NCBI RefSeq assembly: GCF_023091245.1
Contig: NZ_JAHWXN010000001.1
Span: 2,809,988 to 2,873,987 of the forward strand
DNA from: Microbacterium croceum
GTDB taxonomy: Bacteria; Actinomycetota; Actinomycetes; Actinomycetales; Microbacteriaceae
DNA length: 64,000 nt
Direction: 5' to 3'
This document shows, one piece after another, positions 39,196-48,167 of this stretch. Both the position numbers and the translations under genes were made by a program. Every line of letters starts with the position of its first letter. Positions within the stretch are counted from its first letter, which is position 1. The notes below the pieces were generated by a model that was not told the origin of the DNA, did not search any database, and was given only the letters and a program-made list of their open reading frames with translations.

Positions 39196-39999
39196 ATGGC
39201 ACGAGAGAAGAAGCGCCGTTCGAATGGCCGTCGCAGTCCCCTGGCTGCGGCAGCTCTCATCGGAGCAGGCCTCATGATCACCGGCGGCGTGTACGCCGGT
39301 GCCACCGCCGCATTCGCTGCGTCGGACACCCAGACCGCTGCGACCTCGCAGCTGACCGTGGAGGACGGCGAGAAGCTGTTCACGGCGAACTGCGCGACCT
39401 GTCACGGTCTCGACCTGCAGGGCACGGCCAACGGCCCGAGCCTCTACGGGGTCGGCGAGCTCGCCACCGAGTTCCAGCTCTCGACCGGTCGCATGCCGCT
39501 GCAGATGCAGGGGCCCCAGGCTCCGCAGAAGGCGCCGCAGTTCACCGAGGAACAGATCCTCGCGATCTCCTCCTTCGTCCAGGAGTCCGCTCCCGGCCCG
39601 ACCTTCCCCGATGACCACATCCTCGACGGTGGCGGCGATGTGGCGAACGGTGCCGAGCTTTTCCGCGTCAACTGCGCGATGTGCCACAACGTGGCCGCCG
39701 CGGGTGGTGCGCTCACCGAGGGCAAGTACGCCCCGGCTCTGACCGAGACCAGCGCTCTGCACATGTATGCCGCCATGGTCACCGGCCCCCAGAACATGCC
39801 GGTCTTCGGAGACATGAACCTGTCGGACGAGGACAAGCGCGACATCATCTCCGCGCTCCTCTTCCAGCAGCAGTCCGTGCAGATCGGCGGATTCTCGCTC
39901 GGTTCGCTGGGCCCCGTCTCCGAGGGCCTGTTCGTGTGGATCTTCGGCATCGGCGCTCTCGTCGCCATCACCGTGTGGATCACGGCGAAGTCCAACTGA
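39196..39999 (+). CDS. qcrC: Cytochrome bc1 complex dihaem cytochrome c subunit
   Basis: 267 aa. The N-terminal hydrophobic helix (about 15-38) is followed by two cytochrome c domains: first haem motif CATCH at 66-70, second CAMCH at 160-164. A C-terminal anchor helix lies near GLFVWIFGIGALVAITVWI. The two-haem QcrC replaces a soluble cytochrome c by wiring the bcc complex directly to the aa3 oxidase. It starts at ATG 39196, 20 nt after ctaE. Confidence 0.95.
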   Translation: MAREKKRRSNGRRSPLAAAALIGAGLMITGGVYAGATAAFAASDTQTAATSQLTVEDGEKLFTANCATCHGLDLQGTANGPSLYGVGELATEFQLSTGRMPLQMQGPQAPQKAPQFTEEQILAISSFVQESAPGPTFPDDHILDGGGDVANGAELFRVNCAMCHNVAAAGGALTEGKYAPALTETSALHMYAAMVTGPQNMPVFGDMNLSDEDKRDIISALLFQQQSVQIGGFSLGSLGPVSEGLFVWIFGIGALVAITVWITAKSN

Positions 40000-40035
40000 C
40001 GCTTATTCATCGAAGAGGAACGTACGAGGAGCACC

Positions 40036-41112
40036 ATGGCACACGACGACGACTCGCAGGCTCTTGACAGGGCCTACCAGCCCTCTCCGGGGCTGGGTGT
40101 CGCAGTCAGCGATCCCGTGCAGAACCCGGGGCTTCCGCCGCACCGCGAGCGGATGACCGACAAGGACCCGCGCGCTGAGAAGACCGCGGACCGCACTGTC
40201 TACACCCTGTTCTACCTCTCGCTCGCGGGCAGCATCTGGGCGGTCGCCGCCTACATGCTGTTCCCGATCGAGAGTGGCGCGCTCATCGACATCCGTCAGA
40301 ACAACCTCTTCATCGGCCTGGGCATCGCCCTCGCCCTGCTGAGCATCGGTATCGGCGCGATCCACTGGTCGAAGGCCCTGATGTCCGACAAGGAGCACAT
40401 CGAGTACCGCCACCCCACCCGTGGCAAGGACTCGACGCGCGAGGCCGCCATCAAGGCGTTCGCCGACGCCAATGAAGAGTCCGGCTTCGGACGCCGCACG
40501 ATGATCCGCAACTCGCTGTTCGCCGCGGTCGTGGCTTCGATCATCCCCGGCGTCACGCTGTTCCGTGGCCTCGCGCCGCACTCGACGCCTGACGACCCCA
40601 CGGCCGGCGACCCCGTCACGCTGCTCAAGCACACGATGTGGGACGAAGGCATGCGCCTTGTCCGCGATCCGGACGGCACGCCGATCCGCGCCGCCGACGT
40701 CACCCTCGGATCCGCCTTCCACGTGATCCCCGCAGATCTGGCGGAGCTCAGCCACCATGATGGCTACCTCGAGGAGAAGGCCAAGGCGATCGTGCTGATG
40801 ATGCGCCTGCGCCCCGAGCAGCTGATCGAAGCCGAGGACCGCAAGGACTGGTCCTACGACGGCATCGTCGCGTACTCCAAGGTCTGCACGCACGTCGGCT
40901 GCCCCGTCGCCCTGTACGAGCAGCAGACCCACCACTTGCTGTGCCCGTGCCACCAGTCGCAGTTCGATGTCACCGATCACGCCAAGGTGATCTTCGGACC
41001 GGCTGCACGCCCGCTGCCGCAGCTGCCCATCACGGTCGATGACGAGGGTTACCTCGTCGCACGCAGCGACTTCAAGGAACCCGTCGGCCCGAGCTTCTGG
41101 GAGCGCCATTGA
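40036..41112 (+). CDS. qcrA: Rieske iron-sulfur subunit of cytochrome bc1 complex
   Basis: 358 aa. Three N-terminal membrane helices (two at about 55-110, one near 162-180), as in actinobacterial QcrA, precede the Rieske domain. The [2Fe-2S] ligands are in CTHVGC (C284, H286) and CPCH (C303, H306), with the disulfide pair C289/C305 expected. GGAG lies just before the ATG. It overlaps qcrB by 4 bases. Confidence 0.96.
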   Translation: MAHDDDSQALDRAYQPSPGLGVAVSDPVQNPGLPPHRERMTDKDPRAEKTADRTVYTLFYLSLAGSIWAVAAYMLFPIESGALIDIRQNNLFIGLGIALALLSIGIGAIHWSKALMSDKEHIEYRHPTRGKDSTREAAIKAFADANEESGFGRRTMIRNSLFAAVVASIIPGVTLFRGLAPHSTPDDPTAGDPVTLLKHTMWDEGMRLVRDPDGTPIRAADVTLGSAFHVIPADLAELSHHDGYLEEKAKAIVLMMRLRPEQLIEAEDRKDWSYDGIVAYSKVCTHVGCPVALYEQQTHHLLCPCHQSQFDVTDHAKVIFGPAARPLPQLPITVDDEGYLVARSDFKEPVGPSFWERH

Positions 41113-42923
41113 GCACCGCAACGCTGTCCAAAGACGACAAGGAAACCAAGGCACCGCTCGGCGGTCGCTTCGTCGGTGCCGCGTCGAACTACATCGATGA
41201 GCGCACCAGCCTGTCTGGCTTCGTCAAGGAGCTCGGTCGCAAGATCTTCCCCGACCACTGGTCGTTCATGCTCGGCGAGATCGCGCTGTGGAGCTTCGTG
41301 GTCGTGTTCCTCTCCGGAACCTTCCTGACGTTCTTCTTCCAGGCCTCCATGGTCGAGACCCACTACACCGGCGCCTACGCTCCGATGCGTGGCATCGAGA
41401 TGTCCGCGGCCCTCGAGTCGTCGCTCCACATCTCGTTCGATCTTCGCGGCGGCCTCCTGGTCCGCCAGATCCACCACTGGGCCGCCCTGGTCTTCGTGGC
41501 TGGTATCGGCGTGCACATGCTCCGTGTGTTCTTCACCGGCGCATTCCGCAAGCCGCGCGAGCTCAACTGGGTGATCGGCTTCGTGCTCTTCATCCTCGCG
41601 ATGGCAGAGGGCTTCACCGGCTACTCGCTCCCCGACGACCTGCTCTCGGGCAACGGTCTGCGCATCATCGACGGCATGATCAAGGGCTTCCCGATCGTCG
41701 GCACCTGGATCTCGTTCCTCCTCTTCGGCGGCGAGTTCCCCGGCACCGACATCGTCGGCCGCCTGTACACGCTCCACATCCTGCTGCTGCCGATGCTCGT
41801 CATCGCACTCATCGTGGTGCATCTCATGCTGATGATCGTCAACAAGCACACGCAGTTCGCCGGCCCCGGCCGCACGAACGACAACGTCGTGGGCTACCCG
41901 ATGATGCCGGTCTACATGTCGAAGATGGGCGGCTACCTGTTCATCGTCTTCGGCACGATCGTGCTGATCGCGACGTTCTTCCAGATCAACCCGATCTGGA
42001 ACTACGGCCCGTACGACCCCTCCCCCGTCTCCGCCGGAACCCAGCCTGACTGGTACATCGGATTCGCGGATGGAGCGCTGCGTCTGGCTCCGTCCAACTG
42101 GGACGTCGTGTTCCTCGAGCGCACCTGGTCGTTCGGCATCCTGGTGCCGGTCGCGGTCCTGGGCCTGTTCATCGTCGCCGTGGCGATCTACCCCTTCATC
42201 GAGGCGTGGGTCACGGGCGACAAGCGCGAGCACCACATCGCTCAGCGTCCGCGCAACGCGGCCACCCGCACCGCCATCGGCGTGGCAGGCGTCGTCTTCT
42301 ACGCGGTGCTGTGGGCTGCGGCATCCTCCGACCTCATCGCGACGCACTTCATGCTCACGATGGAAGGCGTCATCCATACGCTGCAGGCGATGCTGATCCT
42401 CGGGCCGATTCTCGGCTACTTCGTCACGAAGCGGATCTGCATCGCCCTCCAGAAGAAGGATCGCGAGATCGTTCTTCACGGATTCGAGTCCGGCCGTATC
42501 GTCCGCCTCCCCGGTGGCGAGTTCATCGAGGTGCACCAGCCGGTCGACCAGTACGACCGCTGGAAGCTCATCGACGTCGACGTCTACGAACCGCTCGTCG
42601 TGCGCCCGAACGCCAAGGGCCGCATCCCGTGGACCGAGAACCTCCGTTCCTCGATCTCTCGCTGGTTCTTCGAGGACCGTCTCGCGCCGCTGACGCAGGC
42701 GCAGATCGATGAGGCTGACGCACATCAGCATCACGTCACGGCTCACAACGAGGAGACCGAGGCTGCCGAGATCCAGGGCGCTCATGAGCGCGCCGGATTC
42801 CCGGACGCCCCGCTCACGGTGGATGAGACACACGTCGACGAGACGCCGAACACTCCCAGCACGGTCATCGCGACCGAGCCGGTGAAGAAGCCGCGCAAGA
42901 AGAAGTCCGAGGACGGCGAGTAG
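41109..42923 (+). CDS. qcrB: Cytochrome bc1 complex cytochrome b subunit
   Basis: 604 aa, membrane-embedded. The N-terminal b-haem helices contain histidines in HISFDLRGGLLVRQIHHW and HMLRVFF, and the second pair in LYTLHIL and VVHLMLMI. The quinol-site PDWY-type motif appears as QPDWYIGF. A long charged C-terminal tail (KKPRKKKSEDGE) is typical of actinobacterial QcrB. The start codon is TTG 41109, overlapping the qcrA stop (TTGA); no ATG is available nearby. Last gene of the operon. Confidence 0.96.
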   Translation: MSTATLSKDDKETKAPLGGRFVGAASNYIDERTSLSGFVKELGRKIFPDHWSFMLGEIALWSFVVVFLSGTFLTFFFQASMVETHYTGAYAPMRGIEMSAALESSLHISFDLRGGLLVRQIHHWAALVFVAGIGVHMLRVFFTGAFRKPRELNWVIGFVLFILAMAEGFTGYSLPDDLLSGNGLRIIDGMIKGFPIVGTWISFLLFGGEFPGTDIVGRLYTLHILLLPMLVIALIVVHLMLMIVNKHTQFAGPGRTNDNVVGYPMMPVYMSKMGGYLFIVFGTIVLIATFFQINPIWNYGPYDPSPVSAGTQPDWYIGFADGALRLAPSNWDVVFLERTWSFGILVPVAVLGLFIVAVAIYPFIEAWVTGDKREHHIAQRPRNAATRTAIGVAGVVFYAVLWAAASSDLIATHFMLTMEGVIHTLQAMLILGPILGYFVTKRICIALQKKDREIVLHGFESGRIVRLPGGEFIEVHQPVDQYDRWKLIDVDVYEPLVVRPNAKGRIPWTENLRSSISRWFFEDRLAPLTQAQIDEADAHQHHVTAHNEETEAAEIQGAHERAGFPDAPLTVDETHVDETPNTPSTVIATEPVKKPRKKKSEDGE

Positions 42924-42944
42924 AGCCCGCTCGCTCCCCCGCTG

Positions 42945-42976
42945 AAAGGGCCCTGTCCATCCGGACAGGGCCCTTT
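42945..42976 (+). terminator. Terminator after qcrB
   Basis: Perfect 14-bp stem (42945-42958 with 42963-42976), 4-nt loop, followed by CATTTGT. Very strong. Confidence 0.85.
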
Positions 42977-42989
42977 CATTTGTCCATGA

Positions 42990-42995
42990 CAGGAT
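42990..42995 (+). promoter_or_regulatory. -10 element of RidA gene promoter
   Basis: CAGGAT, 7 nt before ATG 43003. Confidence 0.35.
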
Positions 42996-43002
42996 CGAAG
43001 GT

Positions 43003-43416
43003 ATGACATCCGCAGTCAGACTCATCCGTTCCGATTCTCTCGCCGATGCCCCCTACGCGTACGCTGCCACCGCTCCGGCCGGCTCTCGCCTGATCTTCCT
43101 CGCCGGCGCGTGTCCTCTCGAAGACGACGGGACGACCACAGCCCCCGGTGACTATGCTGCACAGGCGGCGCGCTGCGTCGAGACCCTCCAGACCGCGCTC
43201 ACGGCTGCCGGAGCCTCACTCACCGACATCATCAGCACACGCGTCCTGGTAGCCTCCTCGCGCCAAGAAGACCTCGCGACATCCTGGGACGTCATCCACG
43301 CTGCCTTCGGCTCTCACGACGTGCCCAGCACGCTCCTGGGTGTGACCGTACTCGGGTATGACGACCAGCTCGTCGAGATCGAGGCGATCGGGGCGGTGCC
43401 CGGAGACGCATCGTGA
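43003..43416 (+). CDS. RidA/YjgF family protein
   Basis: 137 aa, in the RidA superfamily of enamine/imine deaminases that clear reactive intermediates such as 2-aminoacrylate. Family elements are LIFLAGACPLEDDG, QAARCVETLQTALTAAGASLTDIISTRVLV and a final VEIEAIGAVP. The canonical active-site arginine corresponds to the conserved TRVLV arginine. It overlaps the next gene by GTGA, so the two are coupled. The precise substrate is unknown. Confidence 0.85.
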   Translation: MTSAVRLIRSDSLADAPYAYAATAPAGSRLIFLAGACPLEDDGTTTAPGDYAAQAARCVETLQTALTAAGASLTDIISTRVLVASSRQEDLATSWDVIHAAFGSHDVPSTLLGVTVLGYDDQLVEIEAIGAVPGDAS

Positions 43417-43916
43417 CCCGGTCGATACGTCCGGCCGAAAGCGCCGACGCTGAGGTGATCCAGGCGATCGAGACCGCAGCGGATGCACTGCTCATCGATG
43501 TGCTGGGCGCCTGGCAGTGGCCGCCCGCCGCCGACGGCGCTTCACGTCTGTCATCCCCCGGTTTCGTGCTTGTCGGAGAGGATGAGGCCGACCACTCCCC
43601 CGTGGGGTTCGTCCACGTCCTCGACGTCGACGGCCACGCGCACCTCGAACAGCTGTCCGTGCTGCCCGAGGCAGGTCGCAGAGGCCATGGTCGCGGCCTC
43701 GTCACCGCGGCACTCGACGAGGCTCGCGAACGCGGCTATACGCGCGTCACGCTGCGCACGTACGCAGAGATTCCCTGGAATGCGCCCTTCTACGCGTCCT
43801 GCGGCTTCCTCGAGAGCATTCCGGAGACGCCGTTCCTCCGTGACCTCGTCGACGTCGAAGCATCGCTCGGGCTGGACAGGTATGGCCGGCGCGTACAGAT
43901 GACAGTCGAGCTCTGA
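43413..43916 (+). CDS. GNAT family N-acetyltransferase
   Basis: 167 aa. The acetyl-CoA loop is LSVLPEAGRRGHGRGLVTAAL (Q/RxxGxG/A-like) and a C-terminal FYASCGF completes the GNAT fold. GTG 43413 overlaps the RidA stop by 4 bp, pairing them in a two-gene operon. The substrate is unknown; a small amine or protein N-terminus is possible. Confidence 0.85.
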   Translation: MTRSIRPAESADAEVIQAIETAADALLIDVLGAWQWPPAADGASRLSSPGFVLVGEDEADHSPVGFVHVLDVDGHAHLEQLSVLPEAGRRGHGRGLVTAALDEARERGYTRVTLRTYAEIPWNAPFYASCGFLESIPETPFLRDLVDVEASLGLDRYGRRVQMTVEL

Positions 43917-43986
43917 CCGGACGTCGATGGCCGTATTCCGCTCATCGACGTCCGGATGAAGACGTCTCTCCACCCGCCGCCGCTTC

Positions 43987-43992
43987 TAGGCT
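43987..43992 (+). promoter_or_regulatory. -10 element of leaderless rhodanese gene promoter
   Basis: TAGGCT, exactly 7 nt before ATG 44000. Confidence 0.5.
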
Positions 43993-43999
43993 GGAGAGC

Positions 44000-44419
44000 A
44001 TGATCGACCGCGCTGACTACTACGCCGCCAAGCTCGCCTACGAGACCGACGCCAGTGACGTCCATGCCGCTCTGAAGGCCGGGGACAGCATCGTCGTCAT
44101 CGACGTGCGCTCCGATGAGGCGTGGGCCCAGGGACGCGTCGCAGGCGCGACGCACATGCACTACAGCGAGATCGCCACCCGCGCCCCGCTCGAGATCAGC
44201 ACCGACGTCGAGGTCGTGGTCTACTGCTGGAGCCCTGGCTGCAACGCCGGGGCAAAGGGGGCACGGGAGTTCGCGAAGCTCGGATATCGGGTGCGCGAGA
44301 TGATCGGCGGCTTCGAGTACTGGGTGCGAGAGGGATACGCCGTCGAGGACGCCGATGGCGTACACCACCGTCCCGTCGATCCGCTGACCGGGATCGCGCG
44401 CATCCGCACACGCGCCTGA
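44000..44419 (+). CDS. Single-domain rhodanese (sulfurtransferase-like protein)
   Basis: 139 aa, one rhodanese domain. VVIDVRSDEAWAQGRVAGATHMHYSEI is the conserved N-terminal block. The persulfide cysteine is C76 in YCWSPGCNAG, and a second cysteine C81 is close by, unusual for the active-site loop. It may carry sulfur or act as a phosphatase-like redox protein; no partner is evident. Convergent with ctaF. Confidence 0.88.
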   Translation: MIDRADYYAAKLAYETDASDVHAALKAGDSIVVIDVRSDEAWAQGRVAGATHMHYSEIATRAPLEISTDVEVVVYCWSPGCNAGAKGAREFAKLGYRVREMIGGFEYWVREGYAVEDADGVHHRPVDPLTGIARIRTRA

Positions 44420-44437
44420 TCACCTCACCACGACGAA

Positions 44438-44467
44438 GAAGGCCCCCGGACGGATCCGGGGGCCTTC
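44438..44467. terminator. Bidirectional hairpin between rhodanese gene and ctaF
   Basis: Perfect 13-bp stem GAAGGCCCCCGGA, loop CGGA, between convergent genes. Confidence 0.8.
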
Positions 44468-44482
44468 CTCATACAGTGACTC

Positions 44483-44917
44483 TCAGCGGGCGAAGTTGCC
44501 GCGATAGTACTCGTACACCCAGCCCACGATCGCGACCACGAAGATCGCGAGACCGATCGGCAGCAGGAAGTGTCCGACAGCCAGGCCCACCACGAAGACC
44601 GCGGCGGAAGCGGCGAGGACGATCGGCCACCACGACCACGGGCTGAACTCGCCGAGTTCGGGGTCGCCATCGTCGATGTCTGCGGTCAGGATGTCTTCCG
44701 GGAGCTCGCCCTTCTGAGCGGCGTGCGTCCGGTCGAGATAGAACGCGATCATCGCGCCCATGAACGCACCGAAGAACAGGGCGACCGTGCCGACCCACTC
44801 GATACGCTCCGCGAAGTTCTCGGACGGTGTCGCCAGGATGTGCCAGCCGGTGTAGACCACGCCGATGAGGGCGAAGAAGGCTGTCAGCACCCACCAGAGG
44901 ATGACGTTATCGCGCAT
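44483..44917 (-). CDS. ctaF: Cytochrome c oxidase subunit IV, actinobacterial type
   Basis: 144-aa membrane protein with four predicted helices (about 7-28, 42-60, 98-117, 118-136). ILWWVLTAFFALIGVVYTGWHI and the end GWVYEYYRGNFAR are typical of actinobacterial CtaF. It completes the aa3 oxidase. Last gene of ctaC-ctaD-ctaF, 3 nt after ctaD. Confidence 0.93.
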   Translation of the reverse strand: MRDNVILWWVLTAFFALIGVVYTGWHILATPSENFAERIEWVGTVALFFGAFMGAMIAFYLDRTHAAQKGELPEDILTADIDDGDPELGEFSPWSWWPIVLAASAAVFVVGLAVGHFLLPIGLAIFVVAIVGWVYEYYRGNFAR

Positions 44918-44920
44918 GAC

Positions 44921-46654
44921 TCAGTGGACCTCTCGCTCGCCCGGAGCCGTCGTGGCGAACTCCGCGGCTTCCGGGTGATTAAGGTCGAACGCGGGCCGCT
45001 CACTGCGGATACGCGGGATCGACGTGAAGTTGTGACGCGGCGGCGGGCAGGACGTCGCCCACTCGAGCGATGCGCCGTAGCCCCACGGGTCATTGACCGT
45101 GACCTTGGGCGCCTTGCGAGCCGTGATCCAGACGTTCAGGAAGAACGGCAGCATCGAGGCCCCGAGGATCATCGCACCGATGGTCGACACCTGGTTCTGC
45201 CAGGTCCAGCCATCAGCCGCCGAGTAGTCCGCGTAACGACGCACCATGCCATCGACGCCCAGCCAGTGCTGGATGAGGAAGGTCATGTGGAAGCCGATGA
45301 ACAGCATCCAGAAGTGCACGTAGCCCAGACGCTCGTTGAGCATGCGCCCCGTCCACTTCGGCCACCAGAAGTAGAAGCCGGCGAACATCGCGAACACCAC
45401 GGTGCCGAACACGACGTAGTGGAAGTGCGCGACGACGAAGTACGAGTCGGAGAGCGCGAAGTCCAGCGGCGGCGCCGCGAGGATGACACCGGTCAGACCG
45501 CCGAAGACGAAGGAGACCAGGAACCCGAGCGAGAAGACCATCGGCGTCTCGAAGGTCACCGATCCTCGCCAGAGCGTACCGATCCAGTTGAAGATCTTCA
45601 CACCGGTCGGCACGGCGATCAACATCGTCATCAGGGCGAAGAACGGAAGCAGGACCGATCCGGTCACGTACATGTGGTGAGCCCAGACCGCGACGGACAA
45701 GGCAGCGATCGCGATCGTCGCGTAGACGAGGGTCTTGTACCCGAAGATCGGCTTGCGGCTGAACACCGGGAAGATCTCGGAGACGATGCCGAAGAACGGC
45801 AGCGCGATGATGTACACCTCGGGGTGGCCGAAGAACCAGAACAGGTGCTGCCAGAGCAGGACGCCGCCATTGGCCGGGTCATAGATGTGCGCACCGAGGA
45901 TGCGGTCTGCCGCTGCGGCGAAGATGGCCGCGGCGAGCACCGGGAACGCCATCAGGATGAGGAGGCTGGTGATCAGCGTGTTCCAGGAGAAGATCGGCAT
46001 GCGCCACATCGTCATACCGGGGGCACGCATCGTGATCACGGTCGTGATGAAGTTGACGGCACCGAGAATCGTGCCGAAGCCCGAGATTCCCAATCCGACC
46101 ATCCAGAGGTTTCCGCCGACACCCGGCGAGAACGACGCACTGGCCAGTGGCTGATACGCGAACCATCCGAACGACGCAGCACCCTGCGGAGTGAGGAAGC
46201 CGGCAACGGCGATCGTCGAACCGAAGAGGAAGAGCCAGAAGGCGAACGCGTTCAGACGCGGGAACGCGACATCGGGCGCCCCCAGCTGCAACGGCAGGAT
46301 CGCGTTGGCGAAACCGGCGAACAGCGGTGTCGCGAACATCAGCAGCATGATCGTGCCGTGCATCGTGAACAGCTGGTTGTACTGCTCCTTCGTCGGGATG
46401 ATCTGCATTCCCGGCGCGAAGAGCTCGGCACGGATGACGAGAGCCATCACACCACCGAGGAGGAAGAACAGCACCGAGGCGATCAGGTACATGTACCCGA
46501 TGGTCTTGTGGTCGGTGGAGGTGATCCACTTGACGACGATGTTGCCCTTCTGCTCGACACGCGAGGAGCTCATCAGAGCAGCCTGGCGAGCGGGAAGAGC
46601 AGTGGGTCGGGAGCGAGGGGCCTCGTCAGTGCGGGGGGCTTCAGTTGTCGACAT
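44921..46654 (-). CDS. ctaD: Cytochrome c oxidase subunit I
   Basis: Catalytic haem-copper subunit, 577 aa, 12 membrane helices. Haem a ligand in MHGTIML; CuB site in [10 protein letters not shown] (with the cross-linked His-Tyr) and HHMY; haem a/a3 ligands in [11 protein letters not shown]. The glutamate of the D-channel is the E in GHPEVY. It reduces oxygen to water and pumps protons. The N-terminal 40 residues are a hydrophilic extension ([16 protein letters not shown]) with a possible alternative start at [11 protein letters not shown]. Confidence 0.97.
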   Translation of the reverse strand: MSTTEAPRTDEAPRSRPTALPARQAALMSSSRVEQKGNIVVKWITSTDHKTIGYMYLIASVLFFLLGGVMALVIRAELFAPGMQIIPTKEQYNQLFTMHGTIMLLMFATPLFAGFANAILPLQLGAPDVAFPRLNAFAFWLFLFGSTIAVAGFLTPQGAASFGWFAYQPLASASFSPGVGGNLWMVGLGISGFGTILGAVNFITTVITMRAPGMTMWRMPIFSWNTLITSLLILMAFPVLAAAIFAAAADRILGAHIYDPANGGVLLWQHLFWFFGHPEVYIIALPFFGIVSEIFPVFSRKPIFGYKTLVYATIAIAALSVAVWAHHMYVTGSVLLPFFALMTMLIAVPTGVKIFNWIGTLWRGSVTFETPMVFSLGFLVSFVFGGLTGVILAAPPLDFALSDSYFVVAHFHYVVFGTVVFAMFAGFYFWWPKWTGRMLNERLGYVHFWMLFIGFHMTFLIQHWLGVDGMVRRYADYSAADGWTWQNQVSTIGAMILGASMLPFFLNVWITARKAPKVTVNDPWGYGASLEWATSCPPPRHNFTSIPRIRSERPAFDLNHPEAAEFATTAPGEREVH

Positions 46655-46657
46655 GGC

Positions 46658-47554
46658 TTACTCCTCTCCTTCCTCGGAGTCGTTCTTGGGCGTGTTTCCG
46701 GGAAGGTTCGCGAGACGGTCGTACTCGTCCGTGATGTCGCCGGTGTTGCCCTTCTCCTTGAGCTGCTGGAGATAGGCGTCGTACTCGTCCTGTTCGACGA
46801 CCTTGACCTTGAAGAGCATCATCGAGTGGTACTCGCCGCAGAGCTCGGCGCACTTGCCGGCGTACTCGCCGACGCGCGTCGGGATGAAGGACCAGGAATT
46901 GTCCTTCCCGATGTACATGTCCTTCTTGTAGAGGAAGTCGATGATCCAGAAAGAGTGGATGACGTCACGCGACTGCAGATTGATCGTGACCTTCTCATCG
47001 ACCGGGAGCACGAGCGTCGGGAGCTGAGCCTGGTCGATGTTGCCGTCCTTGTCCGGCTGGGCCTGGATGCCCATCGTCCATACGGTGTCGTCGTCGGTGT
47101 CGGCGTCGTACTGGAAGTCCCACGCCCACTGCTTGGCGATCGCGGTGATCTCGACGTCCGGGTCGTCCCACTTGGCTTCGATCTCGGACTGATCGCGCGC
47201 GGTGAAGAAGAACATTCCCAGCACGAGGATCAGCGGCACGATCGTGTAGAAGATCTCGATCGGCATGTTGTACCGCATCTGCACGGGCAGACCTGTCTGG
47301 CCCTTGCGGCGACGGTAGGCGATCGCAGCCCAGGCCATCAGGCCCCAGGTGATGACGCCGACGGCGAGAAGGACGATCCAGGAGTTGACCCAGAGAGACG
47401 ACACACGCTCGGTCTGGTTGGTGGTCGCAGGCTCACCCTCCACGAAGCCGGGCAGATAGCCGTTCAGCTCAGTGGTGGTACATCCCGCCAGGACCACGGC
47501 TGCCACGACTCCCACAGGGAGTGCGGCCCAACGAAGGCGGCGTTTCGAGGGCAC
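46658..47554 (-). CDS. ctaC: Cytochrome c oxidase subunit II (lipoprotein)
   Basis: 298 aa. The signal peptide ends in the lipobox VLAGC, then two membrane helices (about 60-85 and 105-125) and the periplasm-side cupredoxin domain. The CuA ligands are in HSFWIIDF and CAELCGEYHSMM. The electron-entry stretch QWAWDFQYD is present. GTG 47554 was chosen because AAAGGTG lies 5 nt upstream; an in-frame upstream ATG adds 12 residues before the signal peptide. A TAGACT -10 candidate lies at about 47591. First gene of ctaCDF. Confidence 0.95.
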   Translation of the reverse strand: MPSKRRLRWAALPVGVVAAVVLAGCTTTELNGYLPGFVEGEPATTNQTERVSSLWVNSWIVLLAVGVITWGLMAWAAIAYRRRKGQTGLPVQMRYNMPIEIFYTIVPLILVLGMFFFTARDQSEIEAKWDDPDVEITAIAKQWAWDFQYDADTDDDTVWTMGIQAQPDKDGNIDQAQLPTLVLPVDEKVTINLQSRDVIHSFWIIDFLYKKDMYIGKDNSWSFIPTRVGEYAGKCAELCGEYHSMMLFKVKVVEQDEYDAYLQQLKEKGNTGDITDEYDRLANLPGNTPKNDSEEGEE

Positions 47555-47696
47555 GATGCACCTTTCAGATTGCGGACAGGGCACATCCAAGTCTAGGGCA
47601 ACCTCACACCTGATTCATGCCAACCACGCAGGTTGCGGAGGGTTCCGGGCGCCGTTCTCAGCGCGGAAGCCGCGCACGGCACCCGAAGACCGCAGA

Positions 47697-48065
47697 TCAG
47701 TGGAAGCTGTCTCCGCAGGCGCAGCTGCCCGCAGCGTTCGGGTTGTCGATCGTGAAGCCCTGCTCCGAGATCGTGTCCTTGAAATCGATGGATGCGCCAT
47801 CGAGATACGGCACGCTCATGTTGTCGACGATGACCTCGACGCCATCGAAATCGACGGTCTCGTCACCCTCGAGGTAACGCTCGTCGAAGTAGAGCTGGTA
47901 GATCAGGCCGGAGCATCCGCCGGGTTGCACGGCGACGCGCAGACGCAGATCGTCGCGTCCCTCCTGCTCGAGGAGGTTCTTGACCTTGAGCGCGGCAGCG
48001 TCAGTCAGGCTGATGCCGTGGGCCTTGGTACCGGTGGTGTCCGAAGTCAATGTGGTGTCGCTCAT
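47697..48065 (-). CDS. A-type iron-sulfur carrier (ErpA/HesB family)
   Basis: 122 aa. The three A-type cysteines are C51 (GGCSG), C115 and C117 (SCACGDSF), which together hold an Fe-S cluster for transfer to apoproteins. ATG 48065 (MSDTTLTS) with AAGGAG upstream; an earlier in-frame start would lack a ribosome site. It lies upstream of ctaC on the same strand but with a gap of about 140 bp and a separate promoter. It may serve the Rieske protein and other Fe-S enzymes. Confidence 0.93.
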   Translation of the reverse strand: MSDTTLTSDTTGTKAHGISLTDAAALKVKNLLEQEGRDDLRLRVAVQPGGCSGLIYQLYFDERYLEGDETVDFDGVEVIVDNMSVPYLDGASIDFKDTISEQGFTIDNPNAAGSCACGDSFH

Positions 48066-48167
48066 GTCGCTCCTTGTGACGGGCCGCGGTGGCACGGCTT
48101 TCCCGCAATTCTACCGTCGCATGCGCCTAAGGCGGCGAGATCGCGGGAGAGCCGTGCGCGACTGCTG

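Noticed and set aside
44570..47596. A plus-strand open frame of about 1000 codons
   Set aside because: It is antisense to ctaF, ctaD and ctaC, rich in Arg/His/Asp as expected of a shadow frame in GC-rich DNA, and has no promoter or ribosome site.
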